The notes beneath the pieces are model-generated. The model had not been told where the DNA came from, did not search any database, and saw only the letters and a program-made list of their open reading frames with translations. A program made the position numbers and the translations under genes. A stretch of 64,000 nt of DNA from Paraescarpia echinospica (taxonomy: Eukaryota > Annelida > Polychaeta > Sabellida > Siboglinidae), in contig CM034536.1 of NCBI GenBank assembly GCA_020002185.1, forward strand, positions 14,915,199 to 14,979,198. Reading direction: 5' to 3'. This document shows, one piece after another, positions 35,271-48,639 of the stretch (its first letter is position 1; each line of letters starts with the position of its first letter).

Positions 35271-38200
35271 TCATTCCGTGTCAAAGCAATCACTTTTAGG
35301 ACATTTTTGCACGACCTGACTCAATTTTTGTTGAAATTTAACACAATTGTTGGCTCACATAAGAACATAAAAACCACAGATTATAAAAAATCTAGGTCAA
35401 GTATTACTGAAGATATAGGTCACTGAACTTTGACCTGATTCACATACTGGCCGTTACATTAACGTCCATAACTCTGCTTCTAATAAAGGTAGAAAAGAAA
35501 GTAAGATATCATTGGAAAGCCAGTAGATAGGTGCACATCTACATTGCAAAATTACACTTTCATAAATAAAAAAGTATAATTAATCATAATATGACCTTTG
35601 AACTCTAATACCCAAAAAATGTATCCTCCAATTTTTTTAATTTTAATTCTACAGCATACTACATCATTGCTCATGAGTCCCTGAAAATATTAGGATGGGC
35701 AAATAATAATGTTCAGAGATACAGTAAATTTAGTACAGCCGGGTGACCTATTTTTGGTCTGCAGATCAGTCGATACCACACTGAATGTCAGCGTAACCTT
35801 TTCAGATTGCATAACAAACATGCTGTAATGTCTCATTTAACATGTTCACATTTTTTACAAGGCCACTCTTCTGTTTTCTCTTTAGATATCCTGTAGGTGT
35901 GATCAGTGTCAGTCGTTGAGTCAACATTGGTAAGGAGATCACTAAGTCAAAGAGTGTCACTTTGTTACGGGTAAAACTATGAGGTTTGGGGTGAAGGAAG
36001 ATTAGTTGGAATAACATTTGTTACATACGCAAGCCTCCAGTATCCATCATAGATGGCTTTCAGATATCCTTTGGCGTCTACCAGAATGAGGCCAACACAC
36101 TGTGCTGTGACAAGTTCACAACCTCTTCTCTTCATTGAAGTTATAGAATATGGTGCTACTTCCAAGTGATTCAATGATTATGCCTTAAAGAATAGTACCT
36201 TCTGTGTTCTTGCTATGACTTTAGCTGTTTACAAACAGCTTGCAAGAAGAGTTGCTTATTTATAACTCTTCTGGGGTTGAAAATACCTTCCAAAGTGCAG
36301 AATTTGATAGCAGGAATAAATAGACTGACGTGAACTCACAGGACTACATCGGTGTGGTGGTGTAATGTTCATATAATTATGGTCTTTGTAGACTGGCTTT
36401 TGCATCAAGTCTGTTGACCATTCCATTCCACCCACGTCATCACATACGCCCTTCCTGTGTGATGTTGCATAAAAGTATCACTTCTCATATTTCCCCAAAT
36501 CCTGCTAGTGGTGGTAGAGGTTCAGAAAGTGTTCGCAGTCCGTATGCTAACTAGCACAACCATCAGGAAAGTTGATGTTTCTTTGCCCAGCTGTACATTT
36601 GGCAGTGAAAAAAAATTATGCTGTGTTTTGGAAGAGGTGTACAACAATGGTGTCGCATATGTTGGAGTCAGAAATTACAACATAACTGTGACACACAATT
36701 ATTTCCTACTTCAAGATTGAAGCAATATAATTGGTGTGCACAGTGTTGCCTGTGCACACTGTTGTCTGTGCAGTGTTGCCTGTGCACAGTGTTGCCTGTG
36801 CACACTGTTGCCTGTGCACAGTGTTGCCTGTGCACAGTGTTGCCTGTGCAGTGTTGCCTGTGCACAGTGTTGCCTGTGCACAGTGTTGCCTGTGCACAGT
36901 GTTGCCTGTGCACACTGTTGCCTGTGCACACTGTTGCCTGTGCACAGTGTTGCCTGTGCACAGTGTTGCCTGTGCACAGTGTTGCCTGTGCACAGTGTTG
37001 TCTGTGCAGTGTTGCCTGTGCACAGTGTTGCCTGTGCACACTGTTGCCTGTGCACAGTGTTGCCTGTGCACAGTGTTGCCTGTACACAGTGTTGCCTGTG
37101 CACAGTGTTGCCTGTGCACACTGTTGCCTGTGCACACTGTTGCCTGTGCACAGTGTTGCCTGTGCACAGTGTTGCCTGTGCACAGTGTTGCCTGTGCACA
37201 CTGTTGCCTGTGCACAGTGTTGCCTGTGCACAGTGTTGCCTGTACACAGTGTTGCCTGTGCATCTACTGATCTCATAGCTGTGCTGGTTAGTATAAAAAC
37301 TGCAAAAACTTTCTGAACCTCTGCCACCACGAGCAGACTCCAGTGTAGCATTTTCTCAAAAACGACATGTGATGGTGTGGATGGAATGGTCAAGAGACCA
37401 GACCAAAAGCCAGTCTACAAAAAAAAAAATATTTTATGCAGTTGTTTGAATCAGCCCATATACCAGCTACCAAGTTCTGCTTTCCAACCACAGAAGAGGA
37501 TTCCCGGAAGAGTACTATGAAGCAGCTATCTTCTTACAAGCTATATGGAAACAGCTAAAACATCAGCAGGAACACATAATCTACACATCATCAAGTAATT
37601 ATCATTGAATCATTTGGAAGTAGCACTATATTCTACATCATCCCTGAAAAGGGAAGAGGTTGTGACAGCCTAGTGTGTTGTCCTCATCTGGTAGATGCCA
37701 AACGGTATGTAACAGCCATCTACTATGGACACTGGAGGCTAGCGCATGTAACAAATGTTCTGGCTGACCTTCCTTCACCCATATGGTCCAACACCATCAT
37801 AGTTTTACCCGTAACAAAGTGACATTCTTCGAGTTAGTATTCTCCTCACCAACGTAGACCCAATGACTGACACTGGTTGCACCTACATGTTATCCAAAGA
37901 AAAAGTAAAACATGTGAACATGTTAAATGAGACATTACAGCATGTATGTACACTCATTTAATTATAAGAGACCTTTTAGCATGCTTTTTATGTGATCTGA
38001 AAAGTTTATTCAGAAATTCAGTGTGGTATTGACTGATCTGGAGACCAAACATAGGTTGCCGGCTGTACTAAATTTACTGTATCTCTGAACATTATTATTT
38101 GCCCATCCTAATATTTTCAGGGACACTTGAACAATGATATAGGATGCTGTAGAATTAAAATTTAAAAAATTGAAGGATAAATTGTTTGGGTATCGGAAGT

Positions 38201-38488
38201 CAAAGGTCATATTGTGATAAATGATACTTTTATATTTACATGAAAAATTTAATTTGACAATGTCTTACTTTCTTTTCTACCTTTATTAGAAGCAGAGTTA
38301 TGGATGTTACTGTAACGGCCAGTATGCGAATCGGGTCATAGTTCAGTGACTTATATCTTCATTAATATTTGACCTAGATTCTTTATAATTTGCAATTTTG
38401 ATGTTCTCATGGGAGCCAACACCTGTGCTAAATTTCATCAAAATTGGAGTCGGCTGATGTTTTGAGTGATTGATTTGACATGAAATGA
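35271..38488. mobile_element. Large fold-back element with a minisatellite loop
   Basis: The left arm 35271-36577 is inverted and diverged at 37261-38488. Matching landmarks include GGTTCAGAAAGT at 36519 versus ACTTTCTGAACC on the right, the GGATGGGCAAATAATAAT region near 35693 versus 38085-38110, and TGGCCGTTACA near 35450 versus its inverse near 38310. Both arms keep a related coding relic in inverted orientation. The left arm on the minus strand reads LVDAKGYLKAIYDGYWRLAYVTN, and the right arm on the plus strand reads a close relative containing GHWRLAHVTN. Such peptides occur at the C-terminus of repeat-associated metazoan proteins of unknown function, an assignment made from memory. The loop 36578-37260 is mostly the 16-bp minisatellite. 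Confidence 0.8.
36733..37262. repeat. 16-bp minisatellite (about 33 copies)
   Basis: The unit CTGTTGCCTGTGCACA and its variant with AGTGTT instead of ACTGTT repeat throughout, with a few shortened units lacking the second CACA/CAGT step. Because 16 is not a multiple of three, the array reads as a 16-residue repeat and stays open in several frames on both strands. None of these frames is a gene. TGTGCACA in each unit is palindromic. Confidence 0.95.
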
Positions 38489-40589
38489 CCCAAACCTTAT
38501 TGCAAATTTCATGCCAGATCGATGGGTGCTACACACTAGTTGAACAATTTCAAAGCTTTTTAGTGAGACACGGCCTAAAATCAAATGTAATCTTCATAAA
38601 ACAAAATATATTTTATTGCAAATTTCATTCCGAATCGATTGGTACTACATACTAGGCTTACTTTTGTGAAATGGTGAAGTTTTTACTAAAAACATGACCG
38701 TCATGTTTGCGGGTGATTTTGTATTAATTCAGTTTAGTGTGTATCTCTGATTTATAGAGCAGTTATTTCTTTTCAAAATAGACTTTATTCTGGTTGAATC
38801 AGACACAAATTGACACCACATGAGTCTGTAGATAGCATGGTTTTAATGAAATTTCTTGATCTGTTCGGAACGCGCAGCCTTACCCACAGCGTAACAGCAT
38901 TGCATCTTAGAACAGGCAGCATGTCGCCACGGCCAGTTAATCGTGGTTTCATACGTTTCTTTGAAAACTTGATGAACGCGTAATTTATGAGTTGTCAGAA
39001 AGAAATTTGACACATGAACAAACCATATAATGATGCGTTTGTTGAGGTGTAAATTTTATTCCAATACACGTTTTATCAGCAATGACTGGAGGACAGTCAG
39101 ATCTACGGTCAATTTCAGTGAAAAATCCCTGCCCAAGCCTATATTATGAAAAGTAACTAACATGGTTCAAGTAAATGCTTTTCAAATACTTTGTTATTTT
39201 GCAATTTATAATATAATAAAGCATTACAACATGTAAGGTCTACTATTAAACAAGAGAGTTTCAATGGTGCAGTTTTAATTGTGTTCTTGTTAATTGTTGG
39301 ATTAAGCTCCTCATATTGAATACATTCAAACAACAGTTTCAACAATACTTTTTTCAGTATTTCATTGACATTGCTGATTTGTCTGCACCAAAACTCATTC
39401 TTTCTGGCAGATATGTGATGTTATGGCCCTCATTGACATGGTGTTTAGCCATGGGGGGGGATGTGTGTGGGGGTGGGGGTTCTGGAGACAAAGAAACAAA
39501 TGTTATCACTCACATTAATTAGTATCATTAGGGAGCTGAAGTTTGGTCTTCATTAACCACTGATTTATGTGGCATTGCCTTGTTGAAGAGTGCCTGACAA
39601 GGTGCACGCATGTTGTACGTAAATGTTTCCTGAACACTTGTTACAATGAGGCAATTAGGCTGAGTTTTTTCTGCATTGGGGCAATAGATGACACGATGGC
39701 ATTAAACAGTTGCTAGCCACAGGTTTGTGTAATTTAACATGGTGACTATTACGCCAAAACAGTTTCAACGACGGTTTAGACGGTTGTTCTTTACATCAGA
39801 CAATGGTTTTGCACCACATTTGGACACTTGTAGCCTCTGGGCTCTCTGAAAGCTCAGTATTGTCCTTTCTCTGATGTCATCCAGCTCTTCTTTCACCTTC
39901 TTCCTACGTCCACAGTCTCTTGCAGGATCTTTTTGATCTCGTCACATGTCCGAACCATTGTAGTGTCATTTTGTCATCGTATTAAGGCTGATTGATTGTT
40001 TGATAATACGACGGGCTTCTTGTTTGGTTATGTCATTTGTGATATGTTTCATGTTAAAACAGGATTTTATTTTAGCAAAAAATACGTCATTAAATGCGTT
40101 TCTTATTGTAAATATTGAGCAGATACATTTAATTGATGCAATGTATTTAATTATGTATGTACCATTAAAAATTTTGATTTGGTTCTCGGGTATTCTATTA
40201 AAATAATGTTACCTAAGGGAAAATTAAAATAATGGTTTGAGTCCCTTTCTGCATCGGTTTTGGTCTTTTAAAGCAACTTTGAGATGTTTAGGATCTCACA
40301 AGATGTCGCAGAAGTGTGTTCTCACCGCCATGATATACACATATGACCAGGTGATGCCTAAATTTATGTAAACATCTAAGACTTCATAAAATTTTATTAT
40401 TCATGCCGAGCGGTAGCCTATTGAAGTCAAGCAATATCTTATCAATAAACTGTTCTCATAAATGGTTCTATAAATACTATTTTCTTGGGTAGAATACTTT
40501 AACACAGTGATGAATGGCAGTGGTTTCTTGTGCCTCGTCAGGTAATAATGACACAGTTGATGTATAAACAAACATGCACATATAAATGT

Positions 40590-40770
40590 ACACCTGCACG
40601 TACTCACACGCGCACACGAACACATGCACACATTTGCATGCGCACACTCGCACGCACGCACATACACGCACGCACAGGCACACACAAAACGAACACATAT
40701 ATATATATATACACACATTTGCAAGTGCACACACATGCATGCACACGCACGCATGCACGCACGCACGCAC
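40590..40770. repeat. CA/GCAC-rich compound microsatellite
   Basis: Imperfect CACACG, GCACGCACAC and TA steps. The open frames on both strands are Cys/Val/Ala or Thr/His strings of no biological meaning. Confidence 0.9.
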
Positions 40771-42567
40771 ACAACAGTCCTGCAGATTTTCTTGTTCTTT
40801 TAAACATGTTCAAATTGGTGCAAAGTCACATGTTACACTTAGTTTTTAAAACAGGATGGTGCATGTCATTTTGTTGTTCTTTATCTTACAAAAATATTTC
40901 TTAGAAATACATACTGAGTACCCCCCAAACAGTCTGTCAGTTTAGGGAAGATCGTTGTTGCCAATTTTCAGTAGCTAAAGGTGGAACAAATTGTATCAGT
41001 CATATTGATAAAAGAATTAGACGTGCTAGTATTTTGTTTGGGAGTTACTTTCACAATGACGTTGTTCTGTATTGTTTTGTGTTGAGACACAGTGGGTCAT
41101 GTCATGGCTAGCTTTCACTGCCCGCTAATGTATCATGTCAGTACATCACTGCATACGTCATGCGTTGATTCTTCGCGTATTGATGCGGTGTAAGTTTACA
41201 TGCGGTGTGTACCAGCTGGTATCATAAAGACATAACCGTTTTTGTCGTGCACTTTTATGAATGGGACACCTGCAATAGAGGACATATTTCAACGTTATTG
41301 TGGCAGTAATAGATTGTATTTTAATGTTGCGGAAGAATGACCAGATCAAACACATGTGAAAATCGTAATCGTTAAATTTATTACCAGCAGCTTTTTTCAC
41401 TGGCAACAAGGTGTTGGAATAAATTGTTGCAAATCATCTACTAAAATGGGTGTGGTGAAAGAGTTTTAATTGATTACACTTTGATGATCTCCTGTACTTC
41501 TTTGGGGTAGATTGTTTGTTTTTGCGATTTAAGTAGACTTTAACAAGAATTTAGCAAGATTGAAAAAATTGCATCAATAACAACAAACTACACATAGAAA
41601 GTGGCATCGGTTTATCTTTAACGAGACAAGCAATTGTTCATTTAAGTGCAGCCGCCTCTTACCAGATATCTATCAGTTTTGTCTTTAAATATATTACTCT
41701 CTGGCATTTACACAAACGGTAGGCAGTTTATTGCAGTAATTTATTGACCTCTGTCACAGACTCTGAGAATGAGTCTTCTCATATACACAGTGTACCTCAT
41801 ACTTTATGATTATAGCAATTAAAGTACTTATGTAGATAAATGACCCAACCAATTTGGAATATTGTCAGAAATGATGATGAATCATACGCATGTTAAATTA
41901 TGACAAACCCATGTGTGCGCGTCATTGTAAAAAATTAATAGACCAATCTCTAAATAAATGATGTGCACTAAGATACCTGATATGTGAGAAATAAAATAAA
42001 AAGAACATTTAAAAATATCTACAGCTGCATTTAATATGTTATATTAATTATTATTTATGTTTGTTTATTGATTTAATAATGTATTATATTGTGCTGTATT
42101 TACTTATTGTAAGGTAATTATTACTATATTGGTATTTTAATACGTTGTTTAGATTGGCTAACAATTCGATAATACCCAGTTCATAACAAAACTTGATTAA
42201 ATCTTAGACTGACCTGGGGTAAATTTGTGATTATTTATGTTTTCAAGTATGATTGTGTATGGCAATGATGTGGAATAGCTGATGCTGGTTACTTAATTTG
42301 TTTGTTCATTATCAAGTAATTAATATAGTATAATATATACAGTGTATGTACAAAGTATCTTTATATAACATAGCCTGGGAGTTCACAGATGGTACTTGGA
42401 CAGCCTCTTCACTGTGTTCCTATGTCAATGCCTGCCACTTTTTGACCACGAATGATTCTACTTGGGTCTGCAATTAGCTGGAGTTGAGAGATGTTACGAC
42501 GCAGGCAGGGTCCACCTTGAGTGGGCAGCTTGAACAGGCGATGGCATGAACACACGTGAACGCACGT

Positions 42568-42570
<3 letters not shown>

Positions 42571-42640
<70 letters not shown>
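42571..42640. repeat. CA microsatellite, 35 uninterrupted units
   Basis: Seventy bases of perfect CA repeat. The frame 42409-42918 on the minus strand contains it as a Cys/Val run and is not supported as a gene. Confidence 0.95.
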
Positions 42641-42643
<3 letters not shown>

Positions 42644-44171
42644 TGGTAGCAGGAGGAGGAGCATTGTGTCTCGTGTGTGCTCAGCAACGTGGCGAATAAT
42701 GCGTGACAATATATCTTCTTGCACAGATGTCTTTGATGTGGTGGTCTTTGTCGTCGTGTTTGCCTCTGTGCACAGGTGTGTGTGCGTGCCTTTGTTGGGG
42801 TGTGTGGCTTAGTGGCATGATACCACATGGACGACTGACTGGGTGTGACAGGGGGAACATCTGTTGACAAGGAGGGGACATGGGGAGACAGGGAGTGTGG
42901 GTGTGATGTCACTGCCATGTGTTACACGCCAGATAATGCTCTGGAGTTGTTTATTTGTGCTTTGAGTATTGCAGTTGTTGAGTATTGTGTTGTGGGTTCT
43001 ATGTAGTGGATGGGAGTGGATGTCTTTGTCGATCACGGTGTAATTATGATACCATGTGTTACATGTCATGTAGTGTCATGGGGTAATGTGCTGGAAGATG
43101 TTTATAATGCACTTTGACTGTTATTGTTAACTGGTATAGAGTGGGCTCTATGACAAGGAGGGGGCTTTTGTTGGTAGATAATTGGCGTCTGTTATAAGTG
43201 GTGTTTATCATCCTTGCAAGCCAGGGCTGTTTGCCATGCAAACTAGCCCCGGCAGATCTCCTAAGCGAATTGCAGAAGTTAGCTGAGTCAAACTAGTAAT
43301 TGACTTTGCCAGTCACGACTGCGTCACCCGTGAGAACAATGCAAATACCCATCCCATTTTCAAGACAGATAGACGACTTGTGGACATCCCAATATTGTGT
43401 ATTCGAATACAGTGTAATGGCTTCTACTTCCTAAACATTGCATGTAACACGAGTCACAGTTGGTTGAAATGAGTTTTATTATGACCACCTGACCTGCCAC
43501 CAAAAACTGATATAGCGAGCAATTTCATAGGCTGAGCTTAAATTCAGAGCTTCTCAAAGCGATCAGCCAGGGGGTACTGCTGGCTGGCACTGACGTAATC
43601 AGCAGCAGCGACCCCTGGTGCGCGAGGATGGTGTTTATGGTAATGTGGATGAATTGTAGCAAGTCGTCACTGTTGAATGGGCGTCTACTATCAGTTAATT
43701 TAATAAATAAGCACTTAAAATAAAACATGGCAATCGTTTTAATGTGGGAGGTAAGACTTTCTGATGAACTTGGGAAGATGGAACTGTGTGGGATCAGTTT
43801 GCAATATAATTCTGAAGGAAACAACATGATTGTTGTCAGAGTGATGACGAGTTACACAATAACATAGCCACATGTTACACTGAAGTGCCAGAAGGCAATC
43901 ATCATACGGGTTTGTATAGTGCCCTTTTAATTTTAGAAAGGTGCCTATTGTATACAGTCGGCTGTTGCATTGTGGGTATCATAACGAGGACAGAGATCAC
44001 TGAAATGGTAAAAACAAAACTCAAACAAAAATCGCTCAATTAAGAACGTCCCTCGGACAGAACCCTACATTGTTTGATTACGTTTTTGTCATCGCTTTGA
44101 TGTCAACAATCCGCTGAACATCAGCAATAGTCAGCATAATACTGTACATGACTTACAATCAGAACACAACA

Positions 44172-44482
44172 GCCAGAACATTGGCCTTTCATTCGAGAGA
44201 ACCCGGGTTCAAATCCTGCGCTGTCATGTTGAATCTTGGGCAAGTTAGTTCATTCTACGTTGCTCCAGTTCACTCAGCCATATGAATGAGTACCTGGTTT
44301 AAGACTGTTGTGGATATTTGTGTACGAATAGTCTTCACGCATTAATTGCAGCATGGCTGAATGCTTCCCAGAGAAGTCAAGATGGTGTTTGATTGAACAG
44401 GTCTGCCAGGGAGTAAATTGTAAAGTGCTTTGAGCAGTCCTAAAGACTGGATACTGCGCTATATAAGAGCTTACCTTTTTAA
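44172..44482 (+). mobile_element. tRNA-derived SINE, copy 2
   Basis: Same family as 19013-19340. Box B-like GGGTTCAAATCCTGC lies at 44205-44219. The body includes GCTTCCCAGAGAAGTC, and the tail reads GAGCAGTCCTAAAGACTGG then GCGCTATATAAGAGCTTACC. Confidence 0.85.
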
Positions 44483-44564
44483 TTTTACTTTAATTATAGA
44501 TGACTTTTCCTGCAGTGGTAAAGTGTAAGATTCATCCATAACTCTTCAGGTTAAACAGTGTGTG

Positions 44565-44650
44565 GATTCCCAGTCAAAAGCCCCCCAGTCAAAAATCCTC
44601 CCAGTCAAAAGCCCTCTGGTCAAAAGTCCTGATCAAAAGCCCTCTGTCCA
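44565..44650. repeat. AGTCAAAAG(C/T)CC tandem motif
   Basis: CAGTCAAAAGCCC-like units of about 15-17 bp recur five to six times with drift. An inverted relative (GGAGGGCTTTTGATCC) occurs at about 44930. It may be part of a small decayed repeat element. Confidence 0.6.
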
Positions 44651-47214
44651 TTGTTAGATCAGTTGAAAATATTACATAATTCCACTGTTGTTTAAAAACA
44701 CCTTTGTAAACTTGCATATCCACCTTAGCTCCCTGGTGTATCTAACCACCTGCGTGCTGTTTAGTGCTGCTTATTAATATTGTGATTGACCAGCCCCCTT
44801 GTTTCTACGTGCCTCTTAGCTCTGTTTCTATCGATTTAGGCACACAATAAGTTACATTATTATTGTTATTATTACTACCCTTAATTTGAAAATGAAAAAG
44901 TCCCCAAGACCGAGGTATATTTCGACTGGAGGGCTTTTGATCCAAACCTTTATACCACATACCTACATGGTAACAAGAGTGAAAATGCCGTTTCAAATAA
45001 ATAATTTGTGTTTATTTTGGTGGAAGATAGCTATAATTTCTCAGATGAGCTTTGAATGAAGACTTCATCCCAAACAGTTTGTTCGGATGTATAAATTACA
45101 AAAATATAGTAGGCTATCAGACTGCATGTTGACATTTCTTTCTAAATGATTTTTCTAATCACAGGACATGTTTTTACTCCACGAGTGGACTTGGCCTGCA
45201 TAGCTCATTATTTGGCAATGAAACATTTAATAGTGACATCAACTAAATGATGTCAATATTTTTTTCGTGAATGACATGCCTAGTTAGCATCCAATCTCTC
45301 GGAGACTGATTTGTTTTTATAAGCTCTTCCGAGACATTCTTACTTGCGAATGGATTAATCTAGTACTACCTGGTATCTGTGTGAGTTACAAATGTCAAAT
45401 TATTTATTACAAGCCACTCGTAAATGACCAGACCGCTACTAAATCAGACAACTATTTTGAGAACAGCACACCCAGAACAGAACAACAACTGTTACACTCC
45501 ATGACACGATAGTTTGTTGTGACATTTTCTGTAGAAAGCGAACCTCTTTCACGAGATACGACACATCACTACCGTGGCGCCATGTCGGCGCTGATAACCC
45601 ACGGTTCGTTCATTCGCCTGCGTCATGCTTGCATTTAATTTTAATGTGCCATTTATGTAATCACTCTCATGGCAAATCTCTTCTTGACATTAAAGCAATT
45701 CCAGTCGAGTGGCCACGGTGCATTTCCACCCGGCGGTGCCATGGTGTCGTCGTGGCAACATGCATGAATATGCAGTGAACTGTAAAAACGCACCACGCCG
45801 AAACAAGCTATTTCCGGGCAGCATGAGTGTGTTCTTTCTTGTCCTATGCCCCGTGGAGGTGTTCGACGCGCCAGATTTAATGAACGGGCGCCACTAAAAG
45901 CTTCGCACACAGGTATTGAGGCCAGGTACCCGGGCTGGGCTTTGTACTAGAGTCCTCACTTCCCACATTGTAGGAATTGGCAGCACGGTTGCCATTGTGA
46001 TGCCAAAGCTGGCTCCACCCTGATTATCAGACAGGACTTCAAAGTGCAATACTTCATTATACTGACTAATGAGAACTGTAGGTTCCAAGAAAAGTTGTCA
46101 GTCACATGATAATAATAAATACGGTGGGGTCAAACGCACCCCAACATCTCAGAAAAGCATTAAGATTCCTGTCCTGGTTAAGATAAGTATGCTAATTAGA
46201 TTTTAATAAAAAAGTAAAACTGTATGGGAATATTTTATCTGTAGAGTATGTTGTTTTTGCATGCCAAATGTACACTTTTCGCTAATATATGTGACATGTG
46301 ATTAATAGTCAGTAACCATGAACTTTTTAAAGGTACGCCATTCACTGTTAATTTAGTAGCATTTGTTTATATATTGTTCTTAAGAAGAAATAAATACGTT
46401 CAGGTATAGAGTCCACATAATTGTATTTAAAAAGCCCAAAACAGTGTCCACAGTTTTAAACTTGCACCCACAGAATGTTCAGATTGTAAACAAAGCATTC
46501 ATTTTATAAACAGTTGCTATTAGCACATATTGTTTATTGGCACTTGTTGCTTTGAAGTTTGTTCATTCCCACGCCCCTGACAGAACTAAGGCTAACTGCA
46601 ACTGTTTCAGCATGCTTCCTGCTAATAATTTCCAAATGGAACAGACAACCTCTCGTTAACGTGTCATTATTTTTATATTTCAAAGAATCATCATAAACAT
46701 GTCTGATTAGACTTAAAATTAAGATAGATGGTAACAGATTTCGAAAAAGGTCTGAATTCTATAAGATAATTACTGTAGTATAGTGATCTTTTTTGCTAGT
46801 AAACCAGATGACACTCTTCTTCATCAAATGATCAGACAGGGACTCCAGTTCCTCATACGAAGATCACTGTGCTCCGTTGATCCTCCAGAAGGCCAGAGAT
46901 ATTTTACTTTGTTGTTCTGTTCTGTTGACCAGTTTGCCTTCCTCTCGTTCTAATGTGTAGGATAATCTTGCTGGTGTTCCACTGTCATTGGAGCTGCGCC
47001 ACAAGGACACCAGATTAAATAAATAAGTCGGTTTTCATGGTTTTGAATTTCAGTGGGATTTTGTTGTGTTCCGTTGCCCAGTGGTTTTATTTTCGCTGCC
47101 GAATGCTGCATTAGAAGTAGCTTATTAAGGAGACATGGCTACCACATGATACTGTTTCATACTGGTATGGATGAAGGTCTATACATCCCAGCCCAGTTAT
47201 AACTTATAGACATA

Positions 47215-47512
47215 TAAGCCGTGGTGCAGTGGCTAGAGCTTCGGTGTCGAACTTTGGGCAAGTTCGTTCTCTATAAAATTATGTTGCTCCTGTTCACTCA
47301 GCTGTATGATTGAGTACCTGGCTATAGACAGTGGTGGATATCTGTGTACGAATAGTCTTCACGTATTAATTGTAACATGGTGGGATGCTTCCCAGAGAAG
47401 TCAAGATGGTGTTCGATTAAACGGGTCTGCCAGGGAGTAAAGTGTAAAGCACTTTGAGCAGTCCTGAGGACTCGACACTGCGCCCTATAAGAACTCTTAC
47501 CTTTACCTTTTT
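47215..47512 (+). mobile_element. tRNA-derived SINE, copy 3 (box B region deleted)
   Basis: Starts with a tRNA-like head (GTGCAGTGGCTAGAG, 47223-47237) and then jumps to the body at TCGAACTTTGGGC, skipping the segment that holds box B in copies 1 and 2. The rest matches copies 1 and 2, including CTTCCCAGAGAAGTC and the tail TTTGAGCAGTCCTGAGG. The missing promoter box suggests a dead copy or post-insertion deletion. Confidence 0.83.
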
Positions 47513-48299
47513 TTACAAACTGAATCTGTTGTATCTGATGCATTATCGCCGATTCCTGCAGTGGTCATTGGGTACACAAGATATGTGATATTGCTACAGG
47601 TAAACATCTGTGCAGATTTCGTTGTGCTAAACGTATTTCAATGATTCCATTTATTCCATTTATTCCATCCTGATGAATTTGTTAATGAACTTAGAGGTAC
47701 AACAATACTTTGTCACATTCTTTTCCTAAAGATCAGTGTTTTCGAGGAATTAGGAACTGTAGCGTGTTTGTCTGTAATCATCTTGCTCATGGTTTACGAG
47801 CGAAGGAATGTGGTTTGTTGCATAATAAATGCTTTAAGTGACGCTGCGTGATGTGAATTGTCAAGTTGCAACATCTGTCACTTTCGTCTTTGGCAGAGTT
47901 GTGGACTTTTCTTGATGAAATATGTGTCTTCTGTCTTGTCTAGAAGACATTTCCAGCTAGAAATGTTGAGTGGTTTAATCCTGTCTTCGGCTATACTCTC
48001 CACAAAGCAAACCATTAACAGGTGATTAAGCGAATATTTCAATAAAACAGTTACGTTATAAAGAAATCAAGAGGAAGTAAAATGTATGTTTTGGATGCTG
48101 TTTTAATTACTTCAAGTCTATTTAGCACAGCAATGTGGTAATTGTTTTATTGACAAAATATGTGTGCTTTTCCCTAGATGCAAATGCCTTCCATTACTGA
48201 CATTAGTGACATTAGAGATCCAGTGCTCAGTGGAAGGCAATGGAAAATTGTCCTTTCTGTTGTGTGCAATGAAAATTGAGTGTGTCATTAGAATGTGTT

Positions 48300-48600
48300 G
48301 TTAGACTATATGTCATCAGAATCATCAGAGTGCGTCATCAGTACGCTGTCAAAATGTCATTACAGTATGTCATGACAATGTGTCATCACAATGTCTCATC
48401 AGAATGTATCACCAGAGTATGAGTGTCATTAGAGTGTCAGAACGTGTCATCATGCACCATGCACTTATTGCACCATACGCTGATGCATTGATGCACCATG
48501 CACCGGTGCTCCATGCAGTTGTACATCAATGCATTGTGCGCCAATGCACCATGCACTTATTGCACCATGCACTGATGCACTATACACTGAAGCCGCTGCA
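48300..48600. repeat. Degenerate TGTCATCAGAATG and GCACCATGCA repeats
   Basis: Short direct repeats of two types follow each other: GTGTCATCAGA-like steps (48300-48440), then ATGCACCATGCAC-like steps (48460-48590). Copies are diverged and spacing is irregular. The open frame 48380-48640 is a product of the repeats. Confidence 0.6.
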
Positions 48601-48639
48601 CAGATCCCATTGTGCCCATCTCAATACAGACGACAATTA

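Noticed and set aside
36618..37393. Open frames of 178-241 residues on both strands with CCLCTVLPVHSVACAQ-like repeats
   Set aside because: Products of the 16-bp minisatellite, equally open in several frames. Not genes.
44205..44219. Possible tRNA gene from the box B match
   Set aside because: No cloverleaf can be drawn around it, and the same 300-bp structure recurs elsewhere with a SINE tail.
45170..45250. Possible WDR4 exon after CTAATCACAG (GHVFTPRVDL reading)
   Set aside because: Starts with GH but lacks the rest of a WD blade and ends at a stop without a usable donor.
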